Below, in pieces: positions 41,964 to 49,355 of a DNA stretch of 64,000 bases (positions within the stretch are counted from its first letter, which is position 1; each line of letters begins with the position of its first letter). Below the pieces are notes generated by a model, which worked only from the letters and a program-made list of their open reading frames with translations, did not search any database and had not been told where the DNA came from. A program made the position numbers and the translations under genes. Source of the DNA: Streptomyces sp. HmicA12 (GTDB lineage: Bacteria > Actinomycetota > Actinomycetes > Streptomycetales > Streptomycetaceae); NCBI RefSeq assembly GCF_000373565.1, contig NZ_KB891820.1:400647-464646 (forward strand), given 5' to 3'.

Positions 41964-41985
41964 GTTCAACCGCCGTTTATACGCG
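41964..41985 (+). promoter_or_regulatory. Likely PHO box upstream of phoX
   Basis: Two contiguous 11-bp units, GTTCAACCGCC and GTTTATACGCG, each match nine of eleven positions of the Streptomyces PhoP direct-repeat consensus as I recall it (G-G/T-TCA-YYY-R-G/C-G). The site is 66 bp before the phoX ATG, where PhoP activates other phosphatase genes under phosphate limitation. Confidence 0.72.
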
Positions 41986-42051
41986 AGCGAGAACGTGTGG
42001 CCGAAAGAGGCCCGCCCCCCGCCCCACCCACTTCCAACGGGAGACAGCCAC

Positions 42052-43488
42052 ATGTCGCTCACTCGCAGGGACTTCGCCAGACGCTCCGCGGCCACCGGCG
42101 CGGGCGTGGCCCTGGCCGGGTCCGTCGGCGCCCTCGCCACCGCGCCGAACGCGCTCGCGGCCACGGACAACGGGCACGACCACGATCATGACCACGAGCA
42201 CGGCGTCGGTTACGGCCCGCTGATCCCCGACCCCGACGGGCTCCTCGCCCTGCCCGCCCACTTCTCGTACGAGGTCATCACCTACAGCGGGAAGACCACA
42301 CTGGAGTCCGGCGAGTTCACCCCGTCCAACCACGACGGCACCGCCACCTTCGAGGGCCCGCGCGGCACCACCCTCCTCGTCAACAACCACGAGCTGGCCG
42401 GCGCCCGCGCCGACTGGCCGCACCCGGTGCCGCTCACCGAGGGCCTCGTCTACGACACGGGCGCGGCCGGCGGCTGCACCGTCGTCGAGGTGCGACGCGG
42501 CGGCGCGGTCGCCGAATGGGTCGGCATCGCCGGCACCGCCACCAACTGCGCGGGCGGCTCCACCCCGTGGGGCACCTGGCTGACCTGCGAGGAGACCGAG
42601 GACAAGGCCGGGGCCAAGGGCTTCACCAAGGACCACGGCTACGTCTTCGAGGTCGACCCCTACGACCGCCGCGCCAACCGGGCGCCCAAGCCGGTCAAGG
42701 CGTTCGGCCGCTACGCCCACGAGGCCGTCGTCATCGACCCCAAGCGCGGCCACGCCTTCCTCACCGAGGACGCCGCGGGCCCCAACGGCCTGCTCTACCG
42801 CTGGACCCCGCCGGAGCACTTCCACCACGGCCGCGGCAAGCTGCGCACCCTCGCCGACGACGCGGGCGTGCTCCAGGCGTTCAAGTGCTTCGACTCGGGC
42901 GGCCGGTTCGTCGACGACCTCTCGCGCGCCACGAAGATCGGCACGACGTACGGCGTCGACTGGGTGGACGTCCCCGACCGCGACGCCAGGACCGTCTCCA
43001 CGCGCAAGCAGTTCAAGGACGGCGAGATCACCCGCGCCCGCAAGCTGGAGGGCATGTGGTGGGGTGACGGCGGCACGTACATCGTCTCCTCGTTCGCCCG
43101 CGCGGAGAGCCCCGTCCAGCACGACGGCCAGGTCTGGTTCTACGACCCCAAGCGCCGCACCCTCACCCTGAAGGTGCTGCTCGGCGTGAACCCGGACCCG
43201 TCGAAGGACGGCGCCTTCGACGGCCCGGACAACATCACGGTCTCCCCGTACGGCGGCCTCGTCATCGCCGAGGACGGCGAGGGCGTGCAGCACCTGTTCG
43301 GCGCGACCGAGAAGGGCCGCACGTACCCGATCGCGCGCAACGAGCTCAACATCGGCTCCGCACAGGAGCCGGAGTACAGCGAGTTCACGGGCGTCACCTT
43401 CTCGCCCGACGGCCGCACCCTGTTCGCCAACATCCAGACGCCGGGCATCATGCTCGCCATCACCGGCCCCTGGAAGCGTCAGAAGTAG
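42052..43488 (+). CDS. phoX: PhoX-family alkaline phosphatase (DUF839)
   Basis: The 478-residue protein has a twin-arginine signal (SLTRRDFARRSAATGAGVALAGS) followed by a His/Asp-rich linker (HDHDHDHEHG) and the PhoX core: LLVNNHELAG, WGTWLTCEETED, YGRYAHE-like (here FGRYAHEAVVIDPKRG), LEGMWWGDGGTYIVSSFA and PDNITVSPYGGLVIAEDG. PhoX enzymes are Ca/Fe-dependent phosphatases exported by Tat. ATG 42052 gives the full Tat signal. A PHO box precedes it. Confidence 0.93.
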   Translation: MSLTRRDFARRSAATGAGVALAGSVGALATAPNALAATDNGHDHDHDHEHGVGYGPLIPDPDGLLALPAHFSYEVITYSGKTTLESGEFTPSNHDGTATFEGPRGTTLLVNNHELAGARADWPHPVPLTEGLVYDTGAAGGCTVVEVRRGGAVAEWVGIAGTATNCAGGSTPWGTWLTCEETEDKAGAKGFTKDHGYVFEVDPYDRRANRAPKPVKAFGRYAHEAVVIDPKRGHAFLTEDAAGPNGLLYRWTPPEHFHHGRGKLRTLADDAGVLQAFKCFDSGGRFVDDLSRATKIGTTYGVDWVDVPDRDARTVSTRKQFKDGEITRARKLEGMWWGDGGTYIVSSFARAESPVQHDGQVWFYDPKRRTLTLKVLLGVNPDPSKDGAFDGPDNITVSPYGGLVIAEDGEGVQHLFGATEKGRTYPIARNELNIGSAQEPEYSEFTGVTFSPDGRTLFANIQTPGIMLAITGPWKRQK

Positions 43489-43492
43489 CACC

Positions 43493-45007
43493 TCACCCCA
43501 GCGGGTCCACCGGCGGCGCCTCGCTCTCCGAGGCGATGCGGTGGACCCGCCCGCGCACCGCGTACCAGCCGGCCGTCAGACACACCGCGATCGGGATGAG
43601 CATCAGGACGGTGTCCCGGCCCGCGCCGTCCTTGTCGAACCACATCATCACGATCACGCCGATCAGGAACGCGATCGTCACCAGCTCGATCCACGGCGAC
43701 GCCCACAGCCGGAACGAGGGCCGCCGCACCAGCCCCTCCCTGGCCCGCCGCACGAACACCAGGTGACAGAGCATGATCATGCACCAGGTGGAGATGACGC
43801 CGAGCGAGGAGATGTTCGTGACGATCGCGAACGCGTCGTCGGGCAGCCACGCGTTCAGCGCGACACCGAACAGGGCCACCGTCGCCGTCAGCAGGATCCC
43901 GCCGTACGGGACGTGGCTGCGGCTCATCCGGGCCGTGAAGGAGGGCGCCGAGCCCGCCATCGACATCGAGCGCAGGATGCGGCCCGTCGTGTAGAGGCCG
44001 GAGTTCAGGGACGACATGGCGGCGGTCAGCACCACCAGGTTCATGATGCCGCCGGCCGACGGCACCCCGATCTTCGACAGGACCGTCACGAACGGGCTCT
44101 GGTCCGCGGAGTACGCCGTCCACGGCAGCAGCAGCGTCAGCAGCACCACGGAGCCGACGTAGAAGATGGCGACCCGCCACATGATCGAGTTCACGGCCCG
44201 CGGCACGACCTTCTCCGGCTCCTCGGTCTCGCCCGCCGTCACGCCGACCATCTCCACGGCCGCGTACGCGAAGACCACGGTCTGCGTGATGAGGATGACG
44301 GGCAGCACGCCCAGCGGGAAGAAGCCGCCGTTGTCGCTGATCAGGGTGAAGCCCGGCTCGTGCCCGTCGACCGGCTTCCCCGTGACGAGGAAGAAGATCC
44401 CGATCAGCAGGAACAGCACGAGCGCCGCGACCTTGACGATGGCGAACCAGAACTCCATCTCACCGAAGCTCTTCACGGAGATCAGGTTCACGGTGAGCAC
44501 GATCGCCAGCGCGACGGCGGCGAGCGCCCACTGCGGGATCGACGTGAACATCGACCAGTAGTGCACGTACAGGGCGACCGCCGTGATGTCGGCCATGCCG
44601 GCGGTCGACCAGTTCAGGACGTACATCCAGCCCGCCACGTACGCGCCGCGCTCGCCCAGGAACTCCCGCGCGTAGCTCACGAACGAGCCCGACGAGGGGC
44701 GGTGCACCACCAGCTCTCCGAGGGCCCGCACGACGAAGAACGCGAAGACGCCGCAGATGGCGTAGGCGAAGGCGAGGGCGGGCCCTGCCTTGGCGAGGTT
44801 GCCGCCCGCGCCCAGGAAGAGCCCGGTGCCGATCGCGCCGCCGATCGCGATCATGCTGATGTGCCGAGATTTCAGGGCCTTGCTGTACCCGAGGTCACCG
44901 GCGTCGGTGACCCCTTCGGCGGTGATCGGATCGTCGACGTGAGAGTCGTGGGGACGCGAGCCGTGAGCGTGTGAGCCTTGGGGGTGTGAGTCTTTGTCCT
45001 GGTGCAC
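43493..45007 (-). CDS. Amino-acid permease (APC superfamily, AnsP/GabP-like)
   Basis: The 504-residue protein has 12 hydrophobic segments and the amino-acid transporter motifs ISMIAIGGAIGTGLFLGAGGNLAKAGPA, ALGELVVHRPSSGSFVSYAREFLG and AAVEMVGVTAGETEEPEKVVPRAVN. This resembles L-asparagine and GABA permeases. An unusual N-terminal tail of about 25 residues is rich in His, Asp and Ser (HQDKDSHPQGSHAHGS). GTG 45007 is used. The 3' end lies 4 bp from phoX. Confidence 0.88.
   Translation of the reverse strand: MHQDKDSHPQGSHAHGSRPHDSHVDDPITAEGVTDAGDLGYSKALKSRHISMIAIGGAIGTGLFLGAGGNLAKAGPALAFAYAICGVFAFFVVRALGELVVHRPSSGSFVSYAREFLGERGAYVAGWMYVLNWSTAGMADITAVALYVHYWSMFTSIPQWALAAVALAIVLTVNLISVKSFGEMEFWFAIVKVAALVLFLLIGIFFLVTGKPVDGHEPGFTLISDNGGFFPLGVLPVILITQTVVFAYAAVEMVGVTAGETEEPEKVVPRAVNSIMWRVAIFYVGSVVLLTLLLPWTAYSADQSPFVTVLSKIGVPSAGGIMNLVVLTAAMSSLNSGLYTTGRILRSMSMAGSAPSFTARMSRSHVPYGGILLTATVALFGVALNAWLPDDAFAIVTNISSLGVISTWCMIMLCHLVFVRRAREGLVRRPSFRLWASPWIELVTIAFLIGVIVMMWFDKDGAGRDTVLMLIPIAVCLTAGWYAVRGRVHRIASESEAPPVDPLG
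43501..43550. terminator. Two-tier hairpin at the phoX/permease junction
   Basis: GCGGGTCCACCG (43501-43512) pairs perfectly with CGGTGGACCCGC (43539-43550), and inside it GCCTCG (43518-43523) pairs with CGAGGC (43529-43534). It is located within the last codons of the permease, 13 bp beyond the phoX stop, and probably serves both convergent genes. Confidence 0.65.
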
Positions 45008-45033
45008 GCCGGGAACTCTCGCAAATTAAATGC

Positions 45034-45064
45034 TTGGCGTGGCTGATGCGCGCCGTCCTAGAGT
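45034..45064 (+). promoter_or_regulatory. Candidate promoter of the Y-RNA / Ro60 region
   Basis: TTGGCG (45034-45039) and TAGAGT (45059-45064) are 19 bp apart. Transcription would begin near 45071, about 13 bases before the first paired base of Y-RNA 1. The repeat TCTCGCAAA occurs upstream of it (45017), across the start point (45068) and again at 45116. Confidence 0.45.
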
Positions 45065-45083
45065 TTTTCTCGCAAAGACTGAC

Positions 45084-45162
45084 GCACCTCCCGGTGCGAA
45101 GGCCGCGGCTACTTCTCTCGCAAAGAAATCACCGCCGCGGCCACCTTGAACTCGGGAGGCGC
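45084..45162 (+). ncRNA. Y-RNA-like RNA 1, simple Ro60-binding hairpin
   Basis: Outer stem CCTCCCG (45087-45093) pairs with CGGGAGG (45153-45159), extended by two pairs beyond a mismatch. Inner stem GGCCGCGG (45101-45108) pairs with CCGCGGCC (45135-45142). Between them is an asymmetric internal loop, GUGCGAA opposite ACCUUGAACU. Both strands recall the Ro60-binding site of vertebrate Y RNAs (GUCCGAAGG and CACUUGACU). The tip is a loose 26-base loop. It lies just upstream of a Ro60 gene, as Y-RNA genes do. Confidence 0.72.
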
Positions 45163-45172
45163 GGCAGATGGT

Positions 45173-45314
45173 GGGTGCCCGGTGCGCAGGCGACGGATAC
45201 TTCTGGATCTGGCGGTTGCGGGGTTCGAGTCCTCGTCGGCGACTTCGGGTCGTCGTAGCTCAAGGGGAAGAGCACCAGGCTGTTTTCCGTCGCCGACTCT
45301 ATCCTCGGGCACCC
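45173..45314 (+). ncRNA. Y-RNA-like RNA 2 with a permuted tRNA-like domain (YrlA type)
   Basis: The ends pair: GGGTGCCCG (45173-45181) with CGGGCACCC (45306-45314). Then comes the loop GUGCGCA opposite GACUCUAUCCU, and GGCGACGGA (45189-45197) with TCCGTCGCC (45286-45294). Inside is a tRNA fold in permuted order: anticodon-type stem 45202-45206/45275-45279; T arm 45219-45235 with loop TTCGAGT; 7-bp acceptor-type stem 45237-45243/45249-45255 closed by TTCGG; U8-A9-like TA; D arm 45258-45273 with loop AAGGGGAA. This is the design of bacterial YrlA RNAs, whose tRNA-like module is established. Confidence 0.85.
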
Positions 45315-45368
45315 TCCATTCGCCGTGCCTCCCTCCGAGTGACCACGCATGAATTCGGGGGAATTCTC

Positions 45369-46946
45369 ATGGCGCGTTTCAACCGCAAGACAGCCAAGGC
45401 CGCCGTCCTTTCCGCCGTACGGACCACCGGCCGCACCACGCGCACGCACGAGGGCGGCCGCGGATTCGAGCGGGACCAGCGGTCCGAGCTTTTCCTGCTC
45501 GCGGTCGCCAACTTCGTTTCCCAGCAGACCTTCTACGAGTCCGGCGCGGACCGCGACGACCGGTTCGCCGCGCTCGTGCGCCAGCTCGCCGTGACCGACC
45601 CGGAGTGGACCGCGGGTCTGCTCGGCTGGCTGCGCGGCGAGGGCAACCTGCGGACGGCGTCGCTGGTGGGCGCCGCGGAGTACGTGAAGGCGCGCCTCGA
45701 CGCGGGCGTCACGGACGGCCCGTCGAACCGGCAGGTCGTCGCCTCCGTGCTGCGCCGGCCCGACGAGCCCGGCGAGCTGCTCGGGTACTGGACGCAGACG
45801 TACGGGCGCGCCCTTCCGAAGCCCGTCAAGCGCGGCGTCGGCGACGCGGTGCGCCGCCTGTACCACGGCAAGGCGCTCCTGAAGTACGACACCGCGTCCA
45901 AGGGCTACCGCTTCGGCGACGTCCTCAACCTGGTGCACGCGGCGCCCGACCCGGACAAGGCGTGGCAGGGCGAGCTGTTCGCGTACGCGCTCGACCGGCG
46001 GCACCACCCGGACACGGCCGTGGCCCCGGCGTCGAGTGAAGTGCTCGTGGCGCACCGGGAGTTGATGGCGGTGCCCGTCGCCGAGCGGCGGGCCGTGCTG
46101 CTCGCTCCCGACGGCGCCGAGCGGCTCGCCGCCGCCGGGATGACGTGGGAGGCGCTGGCCGGCTGGCTGCGGGGTCCGATGGACCGGGCGGCCTGGGAGG
46201 CAGTGATTCCGTCGATGGGCGCGATGGCGCTGGTGAGGAATCTGCGGAACTTCGACGAGGCGGGGGTCGGCGACGAGGTCGCGGCGCGCGTCGCCGCGAG
46301 GATCTCCGACCCGGCCGAGGTCGCGCGGTCGCGGCAGTTCCCCTTCCGCTACCTCGCCGCGTACCGGCACGCCCCGTCGCTGCGCTGGGCGTACCCGCTG
46401 GAGCGGGCGCTCGGCCACTCGCTGGCCAACGTGCCCGCCCTGGAAGGCCGTTCACTGATCCTCGTGGACCGTTCCGGCTCCATGTGGAGTCCGCTGTCCG
46501 CACGGTCGCGGCTCAACCGGGCGGACGCGGCCGCCGTGTTCGGGGCGGCGCTCGCGCTGCGGGCCGCCGACGCGGACCTGGTGCAGTTCGGTACGGACAG
46601 CGCGCCCGTGGAGTTCCGGCGGGGCGAGTCCGCACTGAAGGTGCTCGACCGGTTCGGGAACCTGGGCGGGACGAACACGACCGAGGCCGTGCGGCGGCAC
46701 TACCGGGGGCACGACCGGGTGCTGATCGTCACCGACGAGCAGGCACACCACAGTTGGCACGGCGACCCGACCGAGCAGGTGCCGGACCGGGTGCCGGTGT
46801 ACACGTGGAACCTGGCCGGGTACCGGGCCGGGCACGCGCCGTCCGGCGCGGGGAACCGGCACGTGTTCGGCGGGCTGTCCGACGCGGCGTTCCGGATGGT
46901 GTCGTTGATCGAGGCGGGGCGGGGTGCCGACTGGCCTTGGGCGTAG
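45369..46946 (+). CDS. Ro60/TROVE domain RNA-binding protein
   Basis: The 525-residue protein matches bacterial Ro60 orthologues (Rsr). The first 350 residues are the HEAT-like TROVE ring (GGRGFERDQRSELFLLAVANFVSQQTFYESG, then GNLRTASLVGAAEYVKARL and WEAVIPSMGAMALVRNLRNFDEAG). The C-terminal von Willebrand A domain keeps its metal site: Asp367-x-Ser369-x-Ser371 (VDRSGSMWS), Thr435 (GGTNTT) and Asp456 (VTDEQ). Ro60 binds Y RNAs and misfolded RNAs and, in bacteria, works with exonucleases in RNA decay and stress recovery. ATG 45369 has GGGGGA before it. Two Y-RNA-like structures lie directly upstream. Confidence 0.93.
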   Translation: MARFNRKTAKAAVLSAVRTTGRTTRTHEGGRGFERDQRSELFLLAVANFVSQQTFYESGADRDDRFAALVRQLAVTDPEWTAGLLGWLRGEGNLRTASLVGAAEYVKARLDAGVTDGPSNRQVVASVLRRPDEPGELLGYWTQTYGRALPKPVKRGVGDAVRRLYHGKALLKYDTASKGYRFGDVLNLVHAAPDPDKAWQGELFAYALDRRHHPDTAVAPASSEVLVAHRELMAVPVAERRAVLLAPDGAERLAAAGMTWEALAGWLRGPMDRAAWEAVIPSMGAMALVRNLRNFDEAGVGDEVAARVAARISDPAEVARSRQFPFRYLAAYRHAPSLRWAYPLERALGHSLANVPALEGRSLILVDRSGSMWSPLSARSRLNRADAAAVFGAALALRAADADLVQFGTDSAPVEFRRGESALKVLDRFGNLGGTNTTEAVRRHYRGHDRVLIVTDEQAHHSWHGDPTEQVPDRVPVYTWNLAGYRAGHAPSGAGNRHVFGGLSDAAFRMVSLIEAGRGADWPWA

Positions 46947-46980
46947 CCGGGGTTGAGCGGCTCGGGCCGCTCAACCCCGG
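46947..46980. terminator. Strong bidirectional terminator after the Ro60 gene
   Basis: CCGGGGTTGAGCGGC (46947-46961) and GCCGCTCAACCCCGG (46966-46980) form a perfect 15-bp stem with a TCGG tetraloop, starting on the base after the Ro60 stop codon and followed by TTCTTC. The MFS gene converges from the right. Confidence 0.88.
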
Positions 46981-46996
46981 TTCTTCATCTGCCTGG

Positions 46997-48496
46997 TCAG
47001 GTTCGTTGCCGGGTGCGGGTGGTCTGTGGTTGCTCGCGCCCCGCGGCGGAGCCGCTGTCGGACACGGCCCCGCGCCCCTTGCGGGGCTTGAGGGCCACCA
47101 TGATGGTCAGCAGAGCCGCCGTCGCGATCAGTGCGCCCATCTCGAACGCCCTGGTCGCGCCGTGGACCAGGATCGTGTCCGGGGAGCCGTGGGCGCCGCG
47201 TGTCGCCGTGCCGTAGACCGTGACCAGTGCCGCCAGGCCCAGCGTGCCGCCCAGCCACTGGAAGGTCTGGAGCAGGCCCGAGGCCGCGCCCGCCTCGGCC
47301 GGGGTGACGCCCGCCAGGATCGTCGCGTTCAGCGGCATGAAGCTCAGGCCGACGCCCGTGCCGAGCAGCAGCATCGGGCCGAGCAGGCCGGCCGCGTAGC
47401 CGTCGCCGACGTCCAGGCGGCTGAGCCAGACACCCGTCGCGATCATGAGCAGGGAGCCGGTGATCAGGAGCGGCTTGGTGCCGAAGCGGGCGAGCAGGCG
47501 CGGTACGCGCCGCACCGTCACGAACACCGCGGCCGTCAGCGGGAGGAACGCGAAGCCCGCCTTCAACGGGCTGTAGTCCAGGACCTGTTGGATGTGGAGC
47601 GTCAGGAAGTAGAAGGCGCCGAAGTTGCCCGCGGGCAGCAGGAAGATGGTCGCGTAGGCGGCCGCCCGGTTCCGGTCCTTGAAGAGGGTGAGCGGGGCGA
47701 TGGGCTGCCGGGCGCGCGCCTCCACGCAGAGGAATCCGGCGAGGAGCGCCGCCGCGCAGAAGAAGCAGGTCAGGGCGCGGGGGTCGGTCCAGGAGCGGTC
47801 CGAGACGCGGATGAAGGCGTAGACGAGGAAGAACATGCCGGCCGTGCCGGTGACCGCCCCGGACACGTCGAACCTTCCCCGGCCGCGCGGGGTTTCGCGG
47901 ACCGTGCGGGGCAGGGCGAGAGCGAGGGCGACGCCGATCGGTACGTTGATCAGGAGCGACCAGCGCCAGGACGCGAGGTCCGTGAGGGCGCCGCCGAGCA
48001 CCAGACCGATGGACGCCCCGATTCCGGCCATCGAGGAGTAGACGGCGAGCGCCCGGTGGCGGGCCTGCCCGTCGGGGAAGTGGGTGGTGATGAGCGCGAG
48101 GGTGCTGGGGGCGATCAGCGCGGCGCCGACGCCCTGGGCCGCGCGCGCCGCCAGCAGTAACGCGCCGTCCGTGGCGAGCCCGCCGGCCAGTGAAGCGGCG
48201 GCGAAGAGCAGGACTCCGCAGGTCAGCGTCGCGCGGCGGCCGAGGAGGTCGCCCGCGCGTCCGGCCAGGAGGAGCAGGCCGCCGAAGGCGAGGGTGTAGG
48301 CGTTGAGCACCCAGGACAGGCCGGTGGGGCTGAAGTGGAGGGTGCGCTGGATGTCGGGGAGCGCCACGTTCACGACGGTGGAGTCGAGGCCCACCATCAG
48401 GTAGGCGGTGACGATGAGGGTGAGGACCGCGCCGGAGCGCGTTACGGTGCGCTCTGCGGGGGCTGTGGATCCGGTTGCGGGCGGTGCGGAGGACAT
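46997..48496 (-). CDS. MFS drug exporter (DHA2, 14-helix type)
   Basis: The 499-residue protein has the DHA2 signature MVGLDSTVVNVALPDIQRTLHFSPTGLSWVLNAYTL in helices 1-2, RAGDLLGRR after helix 2 and many hydrophobic segments consistent with 14 helices. It is divergent from a TetR gene with a palindromic operator between them, so it is a regulated efflux pump. Its last 25 or so codons run through an interspersed Streptomyces repeat, giving an unusual tail. Confidence 0.9.
   Translation of the reverse strand: MSSAPPATGSTAPAERTVTRSGAVLTLIVTAYLMVGLDSTVVNVALPDIQRTLHFSPTGLSWVLNAYTLAFGGLLLLAGRAGDLLGRRATLTCGVLLFAAASLAGGLATDGALLLAARAAQGVGAALIAPSTLALITTHFPDGQARHRALAVYSSMAGIGASIGLVLGGALTDLASWRWSLLINVPIGVALALALPRTVRETPRGRGRFDVSGAVTGTAGMFFLVYAFIRVSDRSWTDPRALTCFFCAAALLAGFLCVEARARQPIAPLTLFKDRNRAAAYATIFLLPAGNFGAFYFLTLHIQQVLDYSPLKAGFAFLPLTAAVFVTVRRVPRLLARFGTKPLLITGSLLMIATGVWLSRLDVGDGYAAGLLGPMLLLGTGVGLSFMPLNATILAGVTPAEAGAASGLLQTFQWLGGTLGLAALVTVYGTATRGAHGSPDTILVHGATRAFEMGALIATAALLTIMVALKPRKGRGAVSDSGSAAGREQPQTTRTRQRT
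47030..47095. repeat. Interspersed Streptomyces repeat within the MFS 3' end
   Basis: This segment contains GCTCGCGCCCCGCGGCGGAGCCGC followed by CCCCGCGCCCCTTGCGGGG, a combination I recall as widespread in Streptomyces intergenic DNA. It includes two small hairpins (GCGGCGGAGCCGC and CCCCGC/GCGGGG). Here it has been recruited into the end of the MFS reading frame. Confidence 0.65.
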
Positions 48497-48574
48497 GCTC
48501 GACTCCCGTACAGGGACGGTGGGTTGAGTGGGTGCGCGGGCAGCCCGGACTGCCCGCGAGATGAAGCGGGGACT

Positions 48575-48607
48575 GTCTCCGTTTAGCTCCGGCTAAGATA
48601 CGGAGAC
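48575..48607. promoter_or_regulatory. Operator between the MFS and TetR genes
   Basis: GTCTCCG (48575-48581) pairs with CGGAGAC (48601-48607), and TTAGC (48583-48587) pairs with GCTAA (48592-48596), giving a nested, slightly asymmetric dyad. It is in the 160-bp divergent interval and is the natural target of the TetR protein. Confidence 0.65.
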
Positions 48608-48657
48608 CGCCCCCGGTTGTGCAAGGGGTTCCGAAGGCGCCCCCGGAGGAGGCATCG

Positions 48658-49251
48658 ATGGCCCAGGTGGAAGCGGCCGGCCGACCGGTCAGGCCGAAGC
48701 GTGCCGACGCGCGCCGCAACTACGAACGGCTCCTGCGGGAGGCCGGGGCGGCGTTCGCCGAGAAGGGGGCCCAGGCCTCCCTCGACGAGATCGCCAAGCG
48801 GGCCGGTGTCGGCTCGGGCACGCTCTACCGGCACTTCCCGACGCGCGAGGCCCTCATGGAGGCCGTGTACGTCGACCTCTTCGAGGAACTGGCCGAGCGG
48901 GCGCGGAAGCTGCGCGCGGAACTGCCGGCCGGCGAGGCGCTGTTCGCCTGGCTCGCGGAGCTCGGTGAGCAGATCGTGCGGGCGCGCGCCATCAAACCGC
49001 TGCTCGGCGCCGCCGTCTCCGAGGGCCCGGCGCCCGTCGTCACCCGGTGCGGCGACTGCCTCAAGACGGCGGCCGCCGACCTGCTCGCCGCGGCGCAGGA
49101 GGCGGGCGCGGTGCGGGCCGACCTGACCCACCTGGAGCTGCTGCGGCTGAACCACGCCGTGGTCGAGGCGGCCGAGATGGGCGGCGGTGACGCCCGGGAC
49201 ATGGCCCGCTACCGGCGGCTGATGCTGGAGGGGCTGCGGCCGCCCGCGTAG
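48658..49251 (+). CDS. TetR-family regulator of the MFS pump
   Basis: The 197-residue protein has a TetR DNA-binding domain (YERLLREAGAAFAEKGAQASLDEIAKRAGVGSGTLYRHFPTREALMEAVY). The ligand domain ends with LTHLELLRLNHAVVEAAEMGG. ATG 48658 is behind GGAGGAGG, better than the in-frame start 39 bases upstream. It is divergent from the DHA2 exporter and probably represses it. Confidence 0.9.
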   Translation: MAQVEAAGRPVRPKRADARRNYERLLREAGAAFAEKGAQASLDEIAKRAGVGSGTLYRHFPTREALMEAVYVDLFEELAERARKLRAELPAGEALFAWLAELGEQIVRARAIKPLLGAAVSEGPAPVVTRCGDCLKTAAADLLAAAQEAGAVRADLTHLELLRLNHAVVEAAEMGGGDARDMARYRRLMLEGLRPPA

Positions 49252-49271
49252 CCCGGGGCGCTCTCGGGGCT

Positions 49272-49298
49272 CGCGGGGTGCGCGGGGTGCGCGGGGTG
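49272..49298. repeat. Short 9-bp tandem repeat, three copies
   Basis: Three exact copies of CGCGGGGTG lie between the TetR and TerD genes, close upstream of the TerD promoter region. Most likely neutral slippage DNA. Confidence 0.75.
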
Positions 49299-49355
49299 CG
49301 CAAGAAAAGTCTTCGGTAAGGGAACGGTAAAGCGGATCTGCTCGTTACCCCTGGC

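Noticed and set aside
45202..45279. Possible tRNA gene
   Set aside because: It has T-arm and D-arm sequences, but the arms are in permuted order, the acceptor stem is closed by a TTCGG loop and there is no anticodon loop. It fits a Y-RNA tRNA mimic instead.
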